DNA of 64,000 nucleotides from positions 81,282 through 145,281 of the forward strand of contig NZ_JAPJDL010000016.1 in the NCBI RefSeq assembly GCF_026242055.1, read 5' to 3'. Under the pieces are notes generated by a model. That model was not told the origin of the DNA and made no database searches. It worked only from the letters and a program-made list of their open reading frames with translations. This document shows positions 20,630 to 29,769 of the stretch, piece by piece. Position 1 is the stretch's first letter. Each line of letters starts with the position of its first letter. A program made the position numbers and the translations under genes. The DNA comes from Lentzea sp. NEAU-D7 (GTDB lineage Bacteria > Actinomycetota > Actinomycetes > Mycobacteriales > Pseudonocardiaceae).

Positions 20630-22678
20630 GTGGCGCTCGCTCTGTATCGCAAGTACCGTCCGGCCACGTTCTCCGAGGTCGTTGGCCAGGAGCACGTGAC
20701 CGACCCGCTGCGCGTCGCCCTGTCGGCAGGCCGGGTGAACCACGCCTACCTGTTCTCGGGTCCCCGCGGCTGCGGCAAGACGTCGTCGGCCCGCATCCTG
20801 GCCCGCTCGCTCAACTGCGTGAAGGGCCCGACGCCCGATCCGTGCGGCGAGTGCAACAGCTGCATCGGCCTCGCCCCGAACGGCACCGGCAGTGTCGACG
20901 TCGTCGAGCTCGACGCGGCCTCGCACGGTGGTGTGGAAGACGCCCGCGACCTGCGTGACAAGGCCTTCTACGCCCCGGCCGAGTCCCGGTACCGCGTCTT
21001 CATCATCGACGAGGCGCACATGGTCACCACGCAGGGCTTCAACGCCCTGCTGAAGATCGTGGAGGAGCCGCCGGAGCACCTGATCTTCATCTTCGCCACG
21101 ACCGAGCCGGACAAGGTCCTCCCGACCATCCGCTCGCGCACGCACCACTACCCGTTCCGCCTGATCCCGCCCGGCGTCATGCGCTCCCTGCTGGAACGCA
21201 ACTGCGCCGCCGAGGGCGTGGCGGTGGAACCCTCCGTCTTCCCGCTGGTGATCCGCGCGGGCGGCGGCTCGGCCCGGGACACCCAGTCCGTCATGGACCA
21301 GCTCCTCTCCGGCGCGGGCCCCGACGGGGTGAAGTACGAACGAGCCATCTCGCTCCTGGGCGTCACCGACTCGGCCCTGATCAACGACGTGGTCGACGGC
21401 CTCTCGGCAGGCGACGGCGCCGCGGTCTACGGCACCATCGACCGCCTGGTCGACGCCGGCCACGACCCCCGCCGCTTCGCCTCCGACCTGCTCGACCGCC
21501 TCCGCGACCTGGTCCTGCTCTGCGCGGTCCCGGACGCGGCGGACCGCAACCTGGTCAGCGCCCCGGAGGACGAGCTGGCCACGATGTCGGCCCAGGCAGA
21601 ACGAATCGGCCCGGCAGCGCTGACCCGCTACGCCGAGATCGTGCACCAGGGCCTGGTCGACATGCGGGGCGCCACCGCCCCCCGCCTGCTGCTGGAACTC
21701 CTCGTCTCCCGGATGCTCCTGCCGTCGGTGAGCCAGTCGGAAGCCGCCCTGCTCCAACGCCTGGAACAGCTGGAACGCCGCCCGCCGGCCGCCATCGCGG
21801 CAACCTCGGGCGACCCCGCGGCCCCGACCGGCGGCCCGGTCTTCACCCGCAGGTCCCAGCAACCGGCGGACCAGCCCCCGGCCCAGCCGGAACCCCAGCG
21901 AGCAGCCCCGACCCCGGTCGCGGTCGCAGCCCCGGTATCAGCCCAGCCCGCACCGGCCGCCACTCCGGCACCGGCGGCAGTGCCCACCCCGGCCCCAGCG
22001 CAGCCCGCACCCCCGTTAGCGGCACCTGCCGCCACCCCGCAGCCCGCCGCAGCTGCTCCGGCCCCTTCCGCTCCTGCCGCGTCCGGTGGCATGGACGCCA
22101 CGGCGGTGCGCCGAATCTGGTCGGAACTGCTGGCCGCGGTCCGCGCGACCAGCCGCAGCACCGAGGCGATGCTGACCAACGCCACGGTCGGCGAGGTGGA
22201 CGGCAACGTGGTGACGATCACCCACACCTCGGCCCCCCTGGCCCGCCGCCTGGCGGAGCCCCGCAACACCGAGGCGATCGCCGCAGCCCTGTCCTCGGTG
22301 CTGGGCGGCACCTGGCAGGTCCGCTGCACCCACGGCACACCGGGCGCCACCCCGCAGCAGGCAACCCAGGTGAAGGCGGCCCGCCCGGCCCCGATCCGCC
22401 CGAGCCAGGCGCAGAACCAGCAGGCCCGCCCCCAGCCAGAACCGCAGCAGACCCAAGCCCCGCGCCCGCCGCAGGACGACGTCCCACCGCCGCCGGAGCC
22501 CCCGGAGCCCGACGACCCGCTCCCGCCGGAACCGGACGACGAAGAAGCGATGCTGGCCGAGGCCGCCCGCCCGGCAGATCCGGGCTCGGTGAACGAGGTC
22601 CAGGCCAAGGACCCGGAGTCGGTCATGCTCCAGCTGCTGGCAGACGAACTGGGCGCCCGCCCCCTGAAGAAGGCCTAG
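20630..22678 (+). CDS. dnaX: DNA polymerase III subunit gamma/tau
   Basis: This 682-aa clamp-loader ATPase has Walker A GPRGCGKTSSAR, a four-Cys zinc module (CVKGPTPDPCGECNSC), Walker B VFIIDEAHM and the sensor region FATTEPDKVLPTIRSR. Domain III and a long Pro/Ala-rich linker (about residues 390-500) follow, with a tau-like C-terminal domain (IWSELLAAVRATSRSTEAML) and an acidic Pro-rich tail. It loads the beta clamp and bridges polymerase cores at the fork. The GTG at 20630 begins ALALYRKYRP, the conserved N-terminus, and lies 7 nt after TACTGT (20617-20622), so the message may be leaderless. No slippery heptamer for a separate gamma product was noticed. Confidence 0.95.
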   Translation: MALALYRKYRPATFSEVVGQEHVTDPLRVALSAGRVNHAYLFSGPRGCGKTSSARILARSLNCVKGPTPDPCGECNSCIGLAPNGTGSVDVVELDAASHGGVEDARDLRDKAFYAPAESRYRVFIIDEAHMVTTQGFNALLKIVEEPPEHLIFIFATTEPDKVLPTIRSRTHHYPFRLIPPGVMRSLLERNCAAEGVAVEPSVFPLVIRAGGGSARDTQSVMDQLLSGAGPDGVKYERAISLLGVTDSALINDVVDGLSAGDGAAVYGTIDRLVDAGHDPRRFASDLLDRLRDLVLLCAVPDAADRNLVSAPEDELATMSAQAERIGPAALTRYAEIVHQGLVDMRGATAPRLLLELLVSRMLLPSVSQSEAALLQRLEQLERRPPAAIAATSGDPAAPTGGPVFTRRSQQPADQPPAQPEPQRAAPTPVAVAAPVSAQPAPAATPAPAAVPTPAPAQPAPPLAAPAATPQPAAAAPAPSAPAASGGMDATAVRRIWSELLAAVRATSRSTEAMLTNATVGEVDGNVVTITHTSAPLARRLAEPRNTEAIAAALSSVLGGTWQVRCTHGTPGATPQQATQVKAARPAPIRPSQAQNQQARPQPEPQQTQAPRPPQDDVPPPPEPPEPDDPLPPEPDDEEAMLAEAARPADPGSVNEVQAKDPESVMLQLLADELGARPLKKA

Positions 22679-22798
22679 CCGCCCGCGAAAGGGGCCTAGC
22701 CGCACCCAGGAGCGACGCCCAATGCACGCTCACGCAGGGGTCCCCTTCAGATCTGGGTCCCCCGCGACCCAACATAGCGACGGGGTCTGACACTCAAG

Positions 22799-23043
22799 CG
22801 ATGCCGAAGGCGAGCCGTCGTTACCAAAAGGTCTGGGTGGGGTGGGGGGGGGTCGCGGGGGTGCGCCACCCCCCCCCCCCCCGGGCGCGCCGCTCGGGCC
22901 CCTGGCCGCCCCCCCCCCCCCCCACCGACGCGCCCCTCTACGCAACAGGCAGCCGCCCAACGCAACAGGCGTGCCATCTACCCGCGTGCGGCGTGGACCC
23001 GGCTTTGGATCAGATTGGCGGGGTCTGGGGCGGAGCCCCAGGA
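22799..23043. repeat. Dispersed repeat element, copy A (rearranged core)
   Basis: The left edge 22799-22819 is the exact complement of 41275-41295. The right part (about 22949-23043, including ACGCAACAGGCGTGCCATC) is closely similar to the complement of 40999-41092. The central palindrome of copy B is missing; instead there are G and C homopolymer runs, including two C tracts of about 14 or more at about 22869-22925. It fills the gap between dnaX and ybaB. The rest of 22679-22798 holds nothing identified. Confidence 0.7.
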
Positions 23044-23121
23044 AACAGGGACTGCCTCCGAAACCCGAAGCGCCAACCCCCGTACGCTGGACCACAACAA
23101 ACCCCACCGAGAGGACCAGCG

Positions 23122-23445
23122 GTGCAACCCGGTCAGTTCGACATGCAGGCCCTTCTCCAGCAGGCCCAGAACATGCAGCAGCAGATGGCGGACGCCCAGC
23201 AGCAGCTGGCCGAAACGCAGGTCACCGGCAACGCGGGCAACGGCCTGGTCACCGCGACGGTCACCGGCGGCGGCGAACTGGTCAACCTCGCCATCGCCCC
23301 GAAGATCGTGGACCCGGAGGACGTGGACACCCTCCAGGACCTGGTGATCGCCGCGATCAAGGACGCCAACGCCAAGGCGCAGGAGCTGGTGGAGCAGAAG
23401 CTCGGCCCGCTCGCCCAGGGCGGCCTCGGCGGATTGCTCGGCTAA
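23122..23445 (+). CDS. YbaB/EbfC nucleoid-associated protein
   Basis: This 107-aa small DNA-binding protein has the family's N-terminal coiled-coil helix (DMQALLQQAQNMQQQMADAQ), the TVTGGGELVNLAI strand and the C-terminal DVDTLQDLVIAAIKDANAKA helix. It forms a dimer ('tweezers') that coats DNA. The GTG at 23122 has GAGAGG about 8 nt upstream. It sits between dnaX and recR, 5 bp from recR, the standard bacterial arrangement linking it to replication/recombination. Confidence 0.93.
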   Translation: MQPGQFDMQALLQQAQNMQQQMADAQQQLAETQVTGNAGNGLVTATVTGGGELVNLAIAPKIVDPEDVDTLQDLVIAAIKDANAKAQELVEQKLGPLAQGGLGGLLG

Positions 23446-23450
23446 CACCG

Positions 23451-24059
23451 ATGTACGAAGGCCCGGTACAGGACCTCATCGACGAGCTGGGCAGACTCCC
23501 GGGCGTTGGCCCGAAGAGCGCGCAGCGCATCGCCTTCCACCTGCTGGCAACGGAAGCCGCTGACATCGAACGGCTCCAGCAGGCACTGCAGAAGGTCAAG
23601 GAAGGCGTCGTCTTCTGCGACGTCTGCGGCAACGTGAGCGCGGAGACGACGTGCCGCATCTGCCGCGACCCCAAGCGGGACCTGAGCCTGGTCTGCGTGG
23701 TCGAGGAGCCCAAGGACGTCCAGGCGATCGAGCGCACCAGGGAGTTCAAGGGCCGCTACCACGTCCTGGGTGGCGCGCTGGACCCGCTGAGCGGTGTCGG
23801 GCCGGACCAGCTCCGGATCAGGCAGCTGCTCAACCGCATCGGCACGGCCGTCAACGGTGTCGACATCTCCGAGGTCATCATCGCCACGGACCCGAACACC
23901 GAGGGCGAGGCCACGGCCACCTACCTCGTCCGGATGCTCAGGGACTTCCCGGGCCTGACCGTCACGCGGCTCGCCAGCGGTCTGCCGATGGGCGGCGACC
24001 TGGAGTTCGCGGACGAGCTGACGCTGGGACGTGCGCTATCTGGTCGCCGGAGCATGTAG
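23451..24059 (+). CDS. recR: Recombination protein RecR
   Basis: This 202-aa protein forms the RecFOR mediator ring. It has the N-terminal HhH motif LIDELGRLPGVGPKSAQRIA, the zinc finger CDVCGNVSAETTCRIC, the Toprim motif VCVVEEPKDVQAIE with DPNTEGEATATYLV, and a C-terminal LASGLPMGGDLEFADELTLG Walker-like segment. Length and motifs are complete. It helps load RecA onto SSB-coated gaps. The stop is followed at once by the small kinase gene. Confidence 0.95.
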   Translation: MYEGPVQDLIDELGRLPGVGPKSAQRIAFHLLATEAADIERLQQALQKVKEGVVFCDVCGNVSAETTCRICRDPKRDLSLVCVVEEPKDVQAIERTREFKGRYHVLGGALDPLSGVGPDQLRIRQLLNRIGTAVNGVDISEVIIATDPNTEGEATATYLVRMLRDFPGLTVTRLASGLPMGGDLEFADELTLGRALSGRRSM

Positions 24060-24100
24060 CCGGAACTCCACCGCGGCTGGGCGACACCCGCCTGGTCGCG

Positions 24101-24577
24101 GTGGACGGCCCGTCGGGTGCGGGCAAGTCGACGTTCGCGAGGAGCCTGGCGAACGAGCTCGGCGCGCAGCTCATCAGCACCGACCACTTCGCCACGTGGG
24201 ACGACCCCACGACGCAGTGGTGGCCGCGGCTGCAACGAGCACTCGACGAGGTGGCGCACAACCGCGAGGGCCGCTACCGGAAAACCGACTGGTCCCAAGG
24301 GTTTCCGTGCATCGGAGACGGCGACGAGGTCGTCATCACTCCACAGAGGACCATCATCCTGGAAGGCTTCTCCTCGGCCAGGAAGGCGAACACCCGCCTG
24401 AGCCTCGCGATCTTCGTGGACCACGAGGACGAACGAGCGAGGCTGGAACGCGCGGTGAAACGCGACGGCGAGCATCAGCGCCAGCACTTCATCCGCTGGC
24501 AGCAGTACGAACGGGGCTGGTTCGCGGTCGACGAGACCAGGGCCAGAGCTGACTACGTTGTCACGTCAAGCAGTTGA
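24101..24577 (+). CDS. Small P-loop kinase, uridine-kinase-like
   Basis: The protein (about 158 aa from the GTG at 24101) has Walker A DGPSGAGKSTFARSLANEL, then LISTDHFATWDDPTTQWWPR. A TIILEGFSSAR strand resembles the Walker B region of uridine-kinase-like phosphotransferases, and the lid region is DHEDERARLERAVKRDGEHQ. It may phosphorylate a nucleoside or small molecule. The start is uncertain: the expected first strand (TRLVAV) is encoded upstream of 24101, but no ATG, GTG or TTG occurs in frame there after the recR stop. A rare start such as CTG, or translation continuing from recR, must be considered. It overlaps the converging regulator by 25 bp. Confidence 0.65.
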   Translation: MDGPSGAGKSTFARSLANELGAQLISTDHFATWDDPTTQWWPRLQRALDEVAHNREGRYRKTDWSQGFPCIGDGDEVVITPQRTIILEGFSSARKANTRLSLAIFVDHEDERARLERAVKRDGEHQRQHFIRWQQYERGWFAVDETRARADYVVTSSS

Positions 24578-27500
24578 GCCTGGACGACGGACGCCTCGGG
24601 TGTCCCGATCGCGCTGAGGACCTCCAGCGACGTCGACCAGTACGACCGGGCGGCCGCGGCATCCCCCAGCGCGGCGGACGCGTCGCCGGCCAGTTGCAGC
24701 GCGCGGCCGAACACCCAGCGGTGACCTGAGTCCGCGCCGACCGAGACGGCTCGCAGCGCGCAGTCCAGGGCCTCGGCGGCGTCCAGGGTGTCGAGGTGGG
24801 TGCGGCCGAGCACGAGCAGCGCCTCCATCTCGGCCAGGCGGAACTGCGACCTGCCCGCCTCGTCCAGCGCCGCGGTGGCCGTGGCCAGAGCCTCCTCGTA
24901 ACGGCCGACCGCGCGGTAGGAGGAGGCCAGGCCGCGGCGGGCCGAGCAGATGCCCCACGAGTAGCCGGTCTCCAGGCCGATGGCCAGCGCGGCCGAGAAC
25001 TGCTCCAGGGCGTCCTCGTAGCGGCCGCCGCCTTCCAGCGCGCGGCCGAGCAGGTTCTGCGCGTCGCAGACGCTCTTCACGTTCTCCAGGTCCTGCGCGA
25101 TCTGCATGGCTGCGGACGCCTCGAGCGCGGCTTCCTCGTAACGGCCGCGCATGATCAGCGTGATGGCCATGCCCTCGTGCATGGTGTGGCCGAAGTTGCG
25201 GGCGGCCGCACGTTCGTACAGCTCCCGTGCGCGCACGAAGTAGTCCTCGCCGAGGTCCGGCTTGCCGCGCCACGCCTGCACCTCGCCGAGTGCGCGCATC
25301 GAGTTCGCCTGCAGGATCCACGAGTCGAGGCGCTTGCCGTCCTCCAGCGCCTCCTCGAACGTCGACGCGGCGCGGTCGAGCTGGCCGAGCTGCATGTAGA
25401 CGCCGCCGAGGTTGAACAGCGCGTTCGCGAGCAGCTGGGGCGCCCCGACCCGGCGGGCGATCACCAGGGAGCGTTCGAGGTGGTCGGCGGCGTGTTCGAG
25501 CTCGCCGAGGTCGATGTAGACGCTGCCCGCGTTGGACAGGACGGCGGCCTCGGCCTGGGGCAGGTCGATGTGCTCCTGCAGCGCGATGGCCTGCTGGTAG
25601 TAGCCGAGCGCGTTGCGGTGCTGCCCGGTCACCCAGTACAGCGTGCCCAGGGAGGACAGCATCGCGAGCTGGCCGAGCTCGTCGCGGGGCGCACGCGCAC
25701 CCAGCAGGCCGGCCTTCGCGGTCTCTCGCCACTCCGCGGTCAACGACTGCGTGTAGAAGTAGCCGCGCAGGGCGTCGGCCAGCTGCCACGGCGAATTCTC
25801 GGGATCGCGCTCAACGGAGTGCGCCACCAGCGCGACCAGGTTGGCGCGTTCGACGTCCAGCCAGGTCAGGGCCTCGGTGGAGGTGCTGAACGTCCGCGGC
25901 ACCACGCCTTCGAGCGGGGCCGGGCGCGGGAAGCGGAACAGCGTCGACTTCATGGCCGCGGTGGCGTTGTCGACCGAGCGCACCGCCCAGTCCAGCAGGC
26001 GGCGCAACGCGAGCCGCGCGTCCGCACGGCCCTCCTCGAACGCCAGGCGCTCGGAGGCGTAGTCGCGCAGCAGGTCGTGGAACTGGTAGCGGGACGGCGC
26101 GTGGTTCGAGATCAGGTTCGCGGTGGCCAGGCGGTCGAGCCGCCGGCGAGCGTCCTGAGTGGTCAGACCGCTCAGCGCGGCGGCCATCTCGGGCGTGAAG
26201 TCCGTGCCGGGGACCAGCGACAGCACCCGGAACATCTGCGCGAGCTCGGGCTTCAGCGCCGTGTAGGAGAGGTCGAACGCCGCGTGCACCGCGACCCGTT
26301 CGTCGCCCTCGACGGCCAGGGCCGCGAGCCGGTTGCCCGCCCGCAGCTCCTCCACGTAGTCCGCGATGGACAGCTCCGGGCGCGACACGAGGTTCGCGGC
26401 TGCGATACGCAAAGCCAATGGCAGATGTGCGCAGAGGGCCGCCAGCTCCAGCGCGGCGTCCTCCTGGGACGCCACCTCGTCCGCGCCCAGGATGCCTGCG
26501 AGGAGTGACTTCGTCTCGTGCCAGTCGAGCACGTCGAGCCGCACGTTCGACGCCGCGTGCGAGACGGCCAGACCCCGCAGCGTGTCGCGCGAGGTCACCA
26601 GCACCGCGCACCCCGGCGAGCCGGGCAGCAGAGGACGGATCTGCTCGGCGGACGACGCGTTGTCCAGCAGCAGCAGGACCCGCTGACCGGTCAACGTGGA
26701 CCGGAACATGGCCTCCTGCTCGTCCTGGTCCAGCGGCACCTGGTCGGGCTCGGTGCCCAGCGCCCGCAGGAACCGGGGGAGCACGTCCACCGCGCTCAAC
26801 GGCGGTCCGGGGGCGTATCCGCGCAGGTTGACGTACAGCTGACCGTCCGCGAAGTCGGCACGCATCCGGTGCGCCGCGTGCACGGCCAACGCCGTCTTGC
26901 CCACGCCGGGCGGCCCGGCCAGCGTCACGACCGGCACGCCCTGCGCGGTCCGCAGCAGGGCCACGATCAGCGACACGGCCTCGTCGCGGCCGACGAAGTC
27001 GGGGATGTCCGCGGGCAGCTGCGACGGCACGACCCGTTCCGGCTTCGCGGCGACCACCGGCGCACCGGCCGAGGCCGCCACCGCGTCGATCGACCCGGAC
27101 AGCACCTGGCTGTGCACGCGCCGCAGCTCGTCGCCGGGGTCGATGCCCAGCTCGTCGCCCAGCAACCGCGAAACGCGCTGGTAGGCGGCCAGCGCCTCGC
27201 TCTGCCGGCCGGACCGGTACAGCGCCACCATCAGCTGCGCCCAGAACCGCTCGCGCAACGGGTGTTCGCTGGTCAGCCGGGACAGCTCCGCGACCAGCTC
27301 GCCGTGGCGGCCCAGTTCGAGATCGACCTCGACCCGGCGTTCCAGCACGTGCAGGCGGCGCTCGTTGAGCCGCGGCACCTCGTCGCGGTGCAGGATCTCC
27401 GACGGCACGTCGACCAGGGCCGGACCCCGCCAGAGGCCCAGGGCGGCGGCGAACGCGGCCGACGCGGCCTGCAGGTTTCCGGCGGCGCGCTCCTGCTCGC

Positions 27501-27831
27501 CCTGTTCGATCAGGGGTTCGAAGCGCATCAGGTCGATGGTCTTCTCGTCCACGTCGATCAGGTATCCGTCGGGCACCGTCTTGATCGGCACGGACGGCCC
27601 GAGCAGTTGTCTGAGACGCATCACATATGTCTGCAGCGTGGCGCGCGCACGTGCGGGTGGATCTTCACCCCACACGTTTCCGGCGAGTTCGTCCACGGAC
27701 ACCGACGTGCCCGCGCGCAGCAGCAGCGACACGAGCAGAGCACGCTGCCTGCCCGCCCTGACCAGCAGAGGTTCACCGTCGAGGAGGACCTGGAGGGGGC
27801 CGAGCACGCGGAACTCGACCATTCTGCTCAT
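24553..27831 (-). CDS. AfsR/SARP-type regulator with NB-ARC and TPR domains
   Basis: This 1092-aa cytosolic regulator has an OmpR-like winged helix at residues 4-95 (VEFRVLGPLQVLLDGEPLLV) and a bacterial transcriptional activation domain at about 100-250 (FEPLIEQGEQERAAGNLQAA). An NB-ARC ATPase follows at about 275-560, with P-loop LAGPPGVGKTALAVHAAH, kinase-2 RVLLLLDNAS and GSPGCAVLVTSRD. From about 650 there are many TPR units (LGYYQQAIALQEHIDLPQAE, LANALFNLGGVYMQLGQLDR). This is the AfsR/SARP architecture that activates secondary metabolism or development genes. The ATG at 27831 follows GGAGGAGG. It is divergent from the peptide ABC transporter operon, a plausible target; no biosynthetic genes are nearby. 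Confidence 0.9.
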   Translation of the reverse strand: MSRMVEFRVLGPLQVLLDGEPLLVRAGRQRALLVSLLLRAGTSVSVDELAGNVWGEDPPARARATLQTYVMRLRQLLGPSVPIKTVPDGYLIDVDEKTIDLMRFEPLIEQGEQERAAGNLQAASAAFAAALGLWRGPALVDVPSEILHRDEVPRLNERRLHVLERRVEVDLELGRHGELVAELSRLTSEHPLRERFWAQLMVALYRSGRQSEALAAYQRVSRLLGDELGIDPGDELRRVHSQVLSGSIDAVAASAGAPVVAAKPERVVPSQLPADIPDFVGRDEAVSLIVALLRTAQGVPVVTLAGPPGVGKTALAVHAAHRMRADFADGQLYVNLRGYAPGPPLSAVDVLPRFLRALGTEPDQVPLDQDEQEAMFRSTLTGQRVLLLLDNASSAEQIRPLLPGSPGCAVLVTSRDTLRGLAVSHAASNVRLDVLDWHETKSLLAGILGADEVASQEDAALELAALCAHLPLALRIAAANLVSRPELSIADYVEELRAGNRLAALAVEGDERVAVHAAFDLSYTALKPELAQMFRVLSLVPGTDFTPEMAAALSGLTTQDARRRLDRLATANLISNHAPSRYQFHDLLRDYASERLAFEEGRADARLALRRLLDWAVRSVDNATAAMKSTLFRFPRPAPLEGVVPRTFSTSTEALTWLDVERANLVALVAHSVERDPENSPWQLADALRGYFYTQSLTAEWRETAKAGLLGARAPRDELGQLAMLSSLGTLYWVTGQHRNALGYYQQAIALQEHIDLPQAEAAVLSNAGSVYIDLGELEHAADHLERSLVIARRVGAPQLLANALFNLGGVYMQLGQLDRAASTFEEALEDGKRLDSWILQANSMRALGEVQAWRGKPDLGEDYFVRARELYERAAARNFGHTMHEGMAITLIMRGRYEEAALEASAAMQIAQDLENVKSVCDAQNLLGRALEGGGRYEDALEQFSAALAIGLETGYSWGICSARRGLASSYRAVGRYEEALATATAALDEAGRSQFRLAEMEALLVLGRTHLDTLDAAEALDCALRAVSVGADSGHRWVFGRALQLAGDASAALGDAAAARSYWSTSLEVLSAIGTPEASVVQAQLLDVTT

Positions 27832-28047
27832 GTGACCTCCTCCGCGTGTCGGTGTTGTTTCTACAGCCTAAGAGAGCGTCCGACGCATCTGCCGTGCTCA
27901 CGTTGGGTCAGCGGTCGTGCGCCGGACGTATCAGAATGCCTGGTCTAGTGGCCGGATCGTGACCTGAGTAACCCCGGACGGGGTATCTACAACGGTTATG
28001 GTCGGCGACCACACCGTGAGATGTGCGGATTGTCCAAGGGGTGTTTG

Positions 28048-29727
28048 ATGGTCCACTCAGTAACGGCTCGCCGCCGTTGGGTTGCCGCGATCGGCTTCCT
28101 CAGCGTCAGCGCGCTCGCCCTGTCCGGTTGCGCGCAATCCCAGCGCGACTCTGGCGGCGGCGGCAAGGAAGGCGGCACGCTGACCTTCGGCGCTGCCGGC
28201 GCGCCGAAGCTCTTCGACCCGTTCTACGCGACCGACGGTGAGACCTTCCGGGTCTCCCGCCAGATGTTCGAGGGTCTGGTCGGCTTCAAGCCGGGTACCG
28301 CCGAGGTCGAGCCCGCGCTGGCCACGAAGTACGAGCCGAGTGCCGACGGCAAGACGTGGACGTTCACCCTCAAGGAGGGCGTGAAGTTCCACGACGGCAC
28401 GGACTTCAACGCCGAGGCCGTGTGCTTCAACTTCAACCGCTGGTACAACCAGAAGGGTGCCGGCCAGTCCGACGCCGTCTCGCAGTACTGGCTGGACAAC
28501 TTCGGCGGGTTCGCGACCACGCCGGACAAGCCCTCGCTGTTCAAGGCCTGCACGGCCAAGGACGCCAAGACCGCCGTGGTCGAGCTGAACGAGGTCACCT
28601 CGCAGTTCCCGTCGGTCCTCGGCTTCACGTCGTTCTCGATCTCCAGCCCCGACGCGCTGAAGAAGTACGACGCGGACAACGTCCAGGCCGCCGGTGACGC
28701 GTTCACCTACCCGGCCTACGCGAACGAGCACCCGACCGGCACGGGCCCGTTCAAGTTCGGCAAGTACGACAAGGCCAACAACACCGTGGAGCTCGTGCGC
28801 AACGACGCCTACCACGGCGCCAAGGCCAAGCTGGACAAGATCATCTTCAAGATCATCCCGGACGAGACCGCCCGCAAGCAGGCGCTCAAGGCCGGCGACA
28901 TCGACGGGTACGACCTGCCGAACGCGGCTGACTGGGCCGGCCTGAAGTCCGACGGCTTCAACGTCGCGATCCGCCCGGCGTTCAACGTGTTCTACCTGGG
29001 CATCAACCAGAAGAACAACCCGAAGCTCGCCGACCTCAAGGTCCGCCAGGCCCTGATGTACGCGATCAACCGCGAGCAGCTGGTCAAGTCGCAGCTGCCC
29101 GAGGGCGCCAAGGTCGCGACGCAGTTCATGCCGGACACCGTCAACGGCTACAACAAGGACATCAAGGCCGTCGGTTACGACGCCGCCAAGGCCAAGTCGC
29201 TGCTGGCCGAGGCCGGTGCCTCCGACCTGACGCTGAAGTTCTACTGGCCGTCCGAGGTCACGCGTCCGTACATGCCGTCCCCGAAGGACCTGTTCGGCGC
29301 CATCTCGACCGACCTGCAGGCCGCCGGCATCAAGATCGACGTCGTCACCAAGCCGTGGAACGGTGGCTACCTGACCGACGTCGACCAGGGCATCCCGGAC
29401 CTGTTCCTGCTCGGCTGGACCGGTGACAACGGCACCGCGCACAACTGGGTCGGCACGTTCTTCGGCCGCACCGACAACCGCTTCAACACCGGCGTGTCGG
29501 CGTGGGGCAACACCCTGAAGGACGACCTGGCCAAGGCCAACTCCGAGCCGGACGAGGCCAAGCGCACCAAGCTGTACGAAGAGATCAACAAGAAGATCAT
29601 GGACGAGTACCTGCCCGCGATCCCGATCTCGCACTCCCCGCCCGCTCTGGTGTTGAAGTCGGACATCAAGGGTGTCGTCCCGAGCCCGTTGACCGACGAG
29701 AAGTTCGGCCCGGCCTCCAAGGGCTGA
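28048..29727 (+). CDS. ABC transporter substrate-binding lipoprotein, peptide/nickel family 5
   Basis: This 559-aa lipoprotein has a signal sequence ending in the lipobox ALALSGC (Cys about residue 29), followed by a Gly-rich linker. It has the family 5 solute-binding fold: GGTLTFGAAGAPKLFDPFYA, LKEGVKFHDGTDFNAEAVCF, HPTGTGPFKFGKYDKANN, VRQALMYAINREQLV and FLLGWTGDNGTAHNW. It should capture oligopeptides or dipeptides at the cell surface for the permeases encoded next. The ATG at 28048 (AAGGGG upstream) starts right at the signal peptide; an in-frame start 27 nt earlier is less likely. The 216-bp spacer to the divergent SARP gene must hold both promoters. Confidence 0.92.
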   Translation: MVHSVTARRRWVAAIGFLSVSALALSGCAQSQRDSGGGGKEGGTLTFGAAGAPKLFDPFYATDGETFRVSRQMFEGLVGFKPGTAEVEPALATKYEPSADGKTWTFTLKEGVKFHDGTDFNAEAVCFNFNRWYNQKGAGQSDAVSQYWLDNFGGFATTPDKPSLFKACTAKDAKTAVVELNEVTSQFPSVLGFTSFSISSPDALKKYDADNVQAAGDAFTYPAYANEHPTGTGPFKFGKYDKANNTVELVRNDAYHGAKAKLDKIIFKIIPDETARKQALKAGDIDGYDLPNAADWAGLKSDGFNVAIRPAFNVFYLGINQKNNPKLADLKVRQALMYAINREQLVKSQLPEGAKVATQFMPDTVNGYNKDIKAVGYDAAKAKSLLAEAGASDLTLKFYWPSEVTRPYMPSPKDLFGAISTDLQAAGIKIDVVTKPWNGGYLTDVDQGIPDLFLLGWTGDNGTAHNWVGTFFGRTDNRFNTGVSAWGNTLKDDLAKANSEPDEAKRTKLYEEINKKIMDEYLPAIPISHSPPALVLKSDIKGVVPSPLTDEKFGPASKG

Positions 29728-29769
29728 GCTGACTAGCTCCCACCACAAGAGAACAACGGGGTAGCTCAA

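Noticed and set aside
22801..23121. Long N-terminal extension of YbaB
   Set aside because: The extension would be encoded by the repeat element and homopolymer tracts; the GTG at 23122 has a ribosome site and gives the normal protein length.
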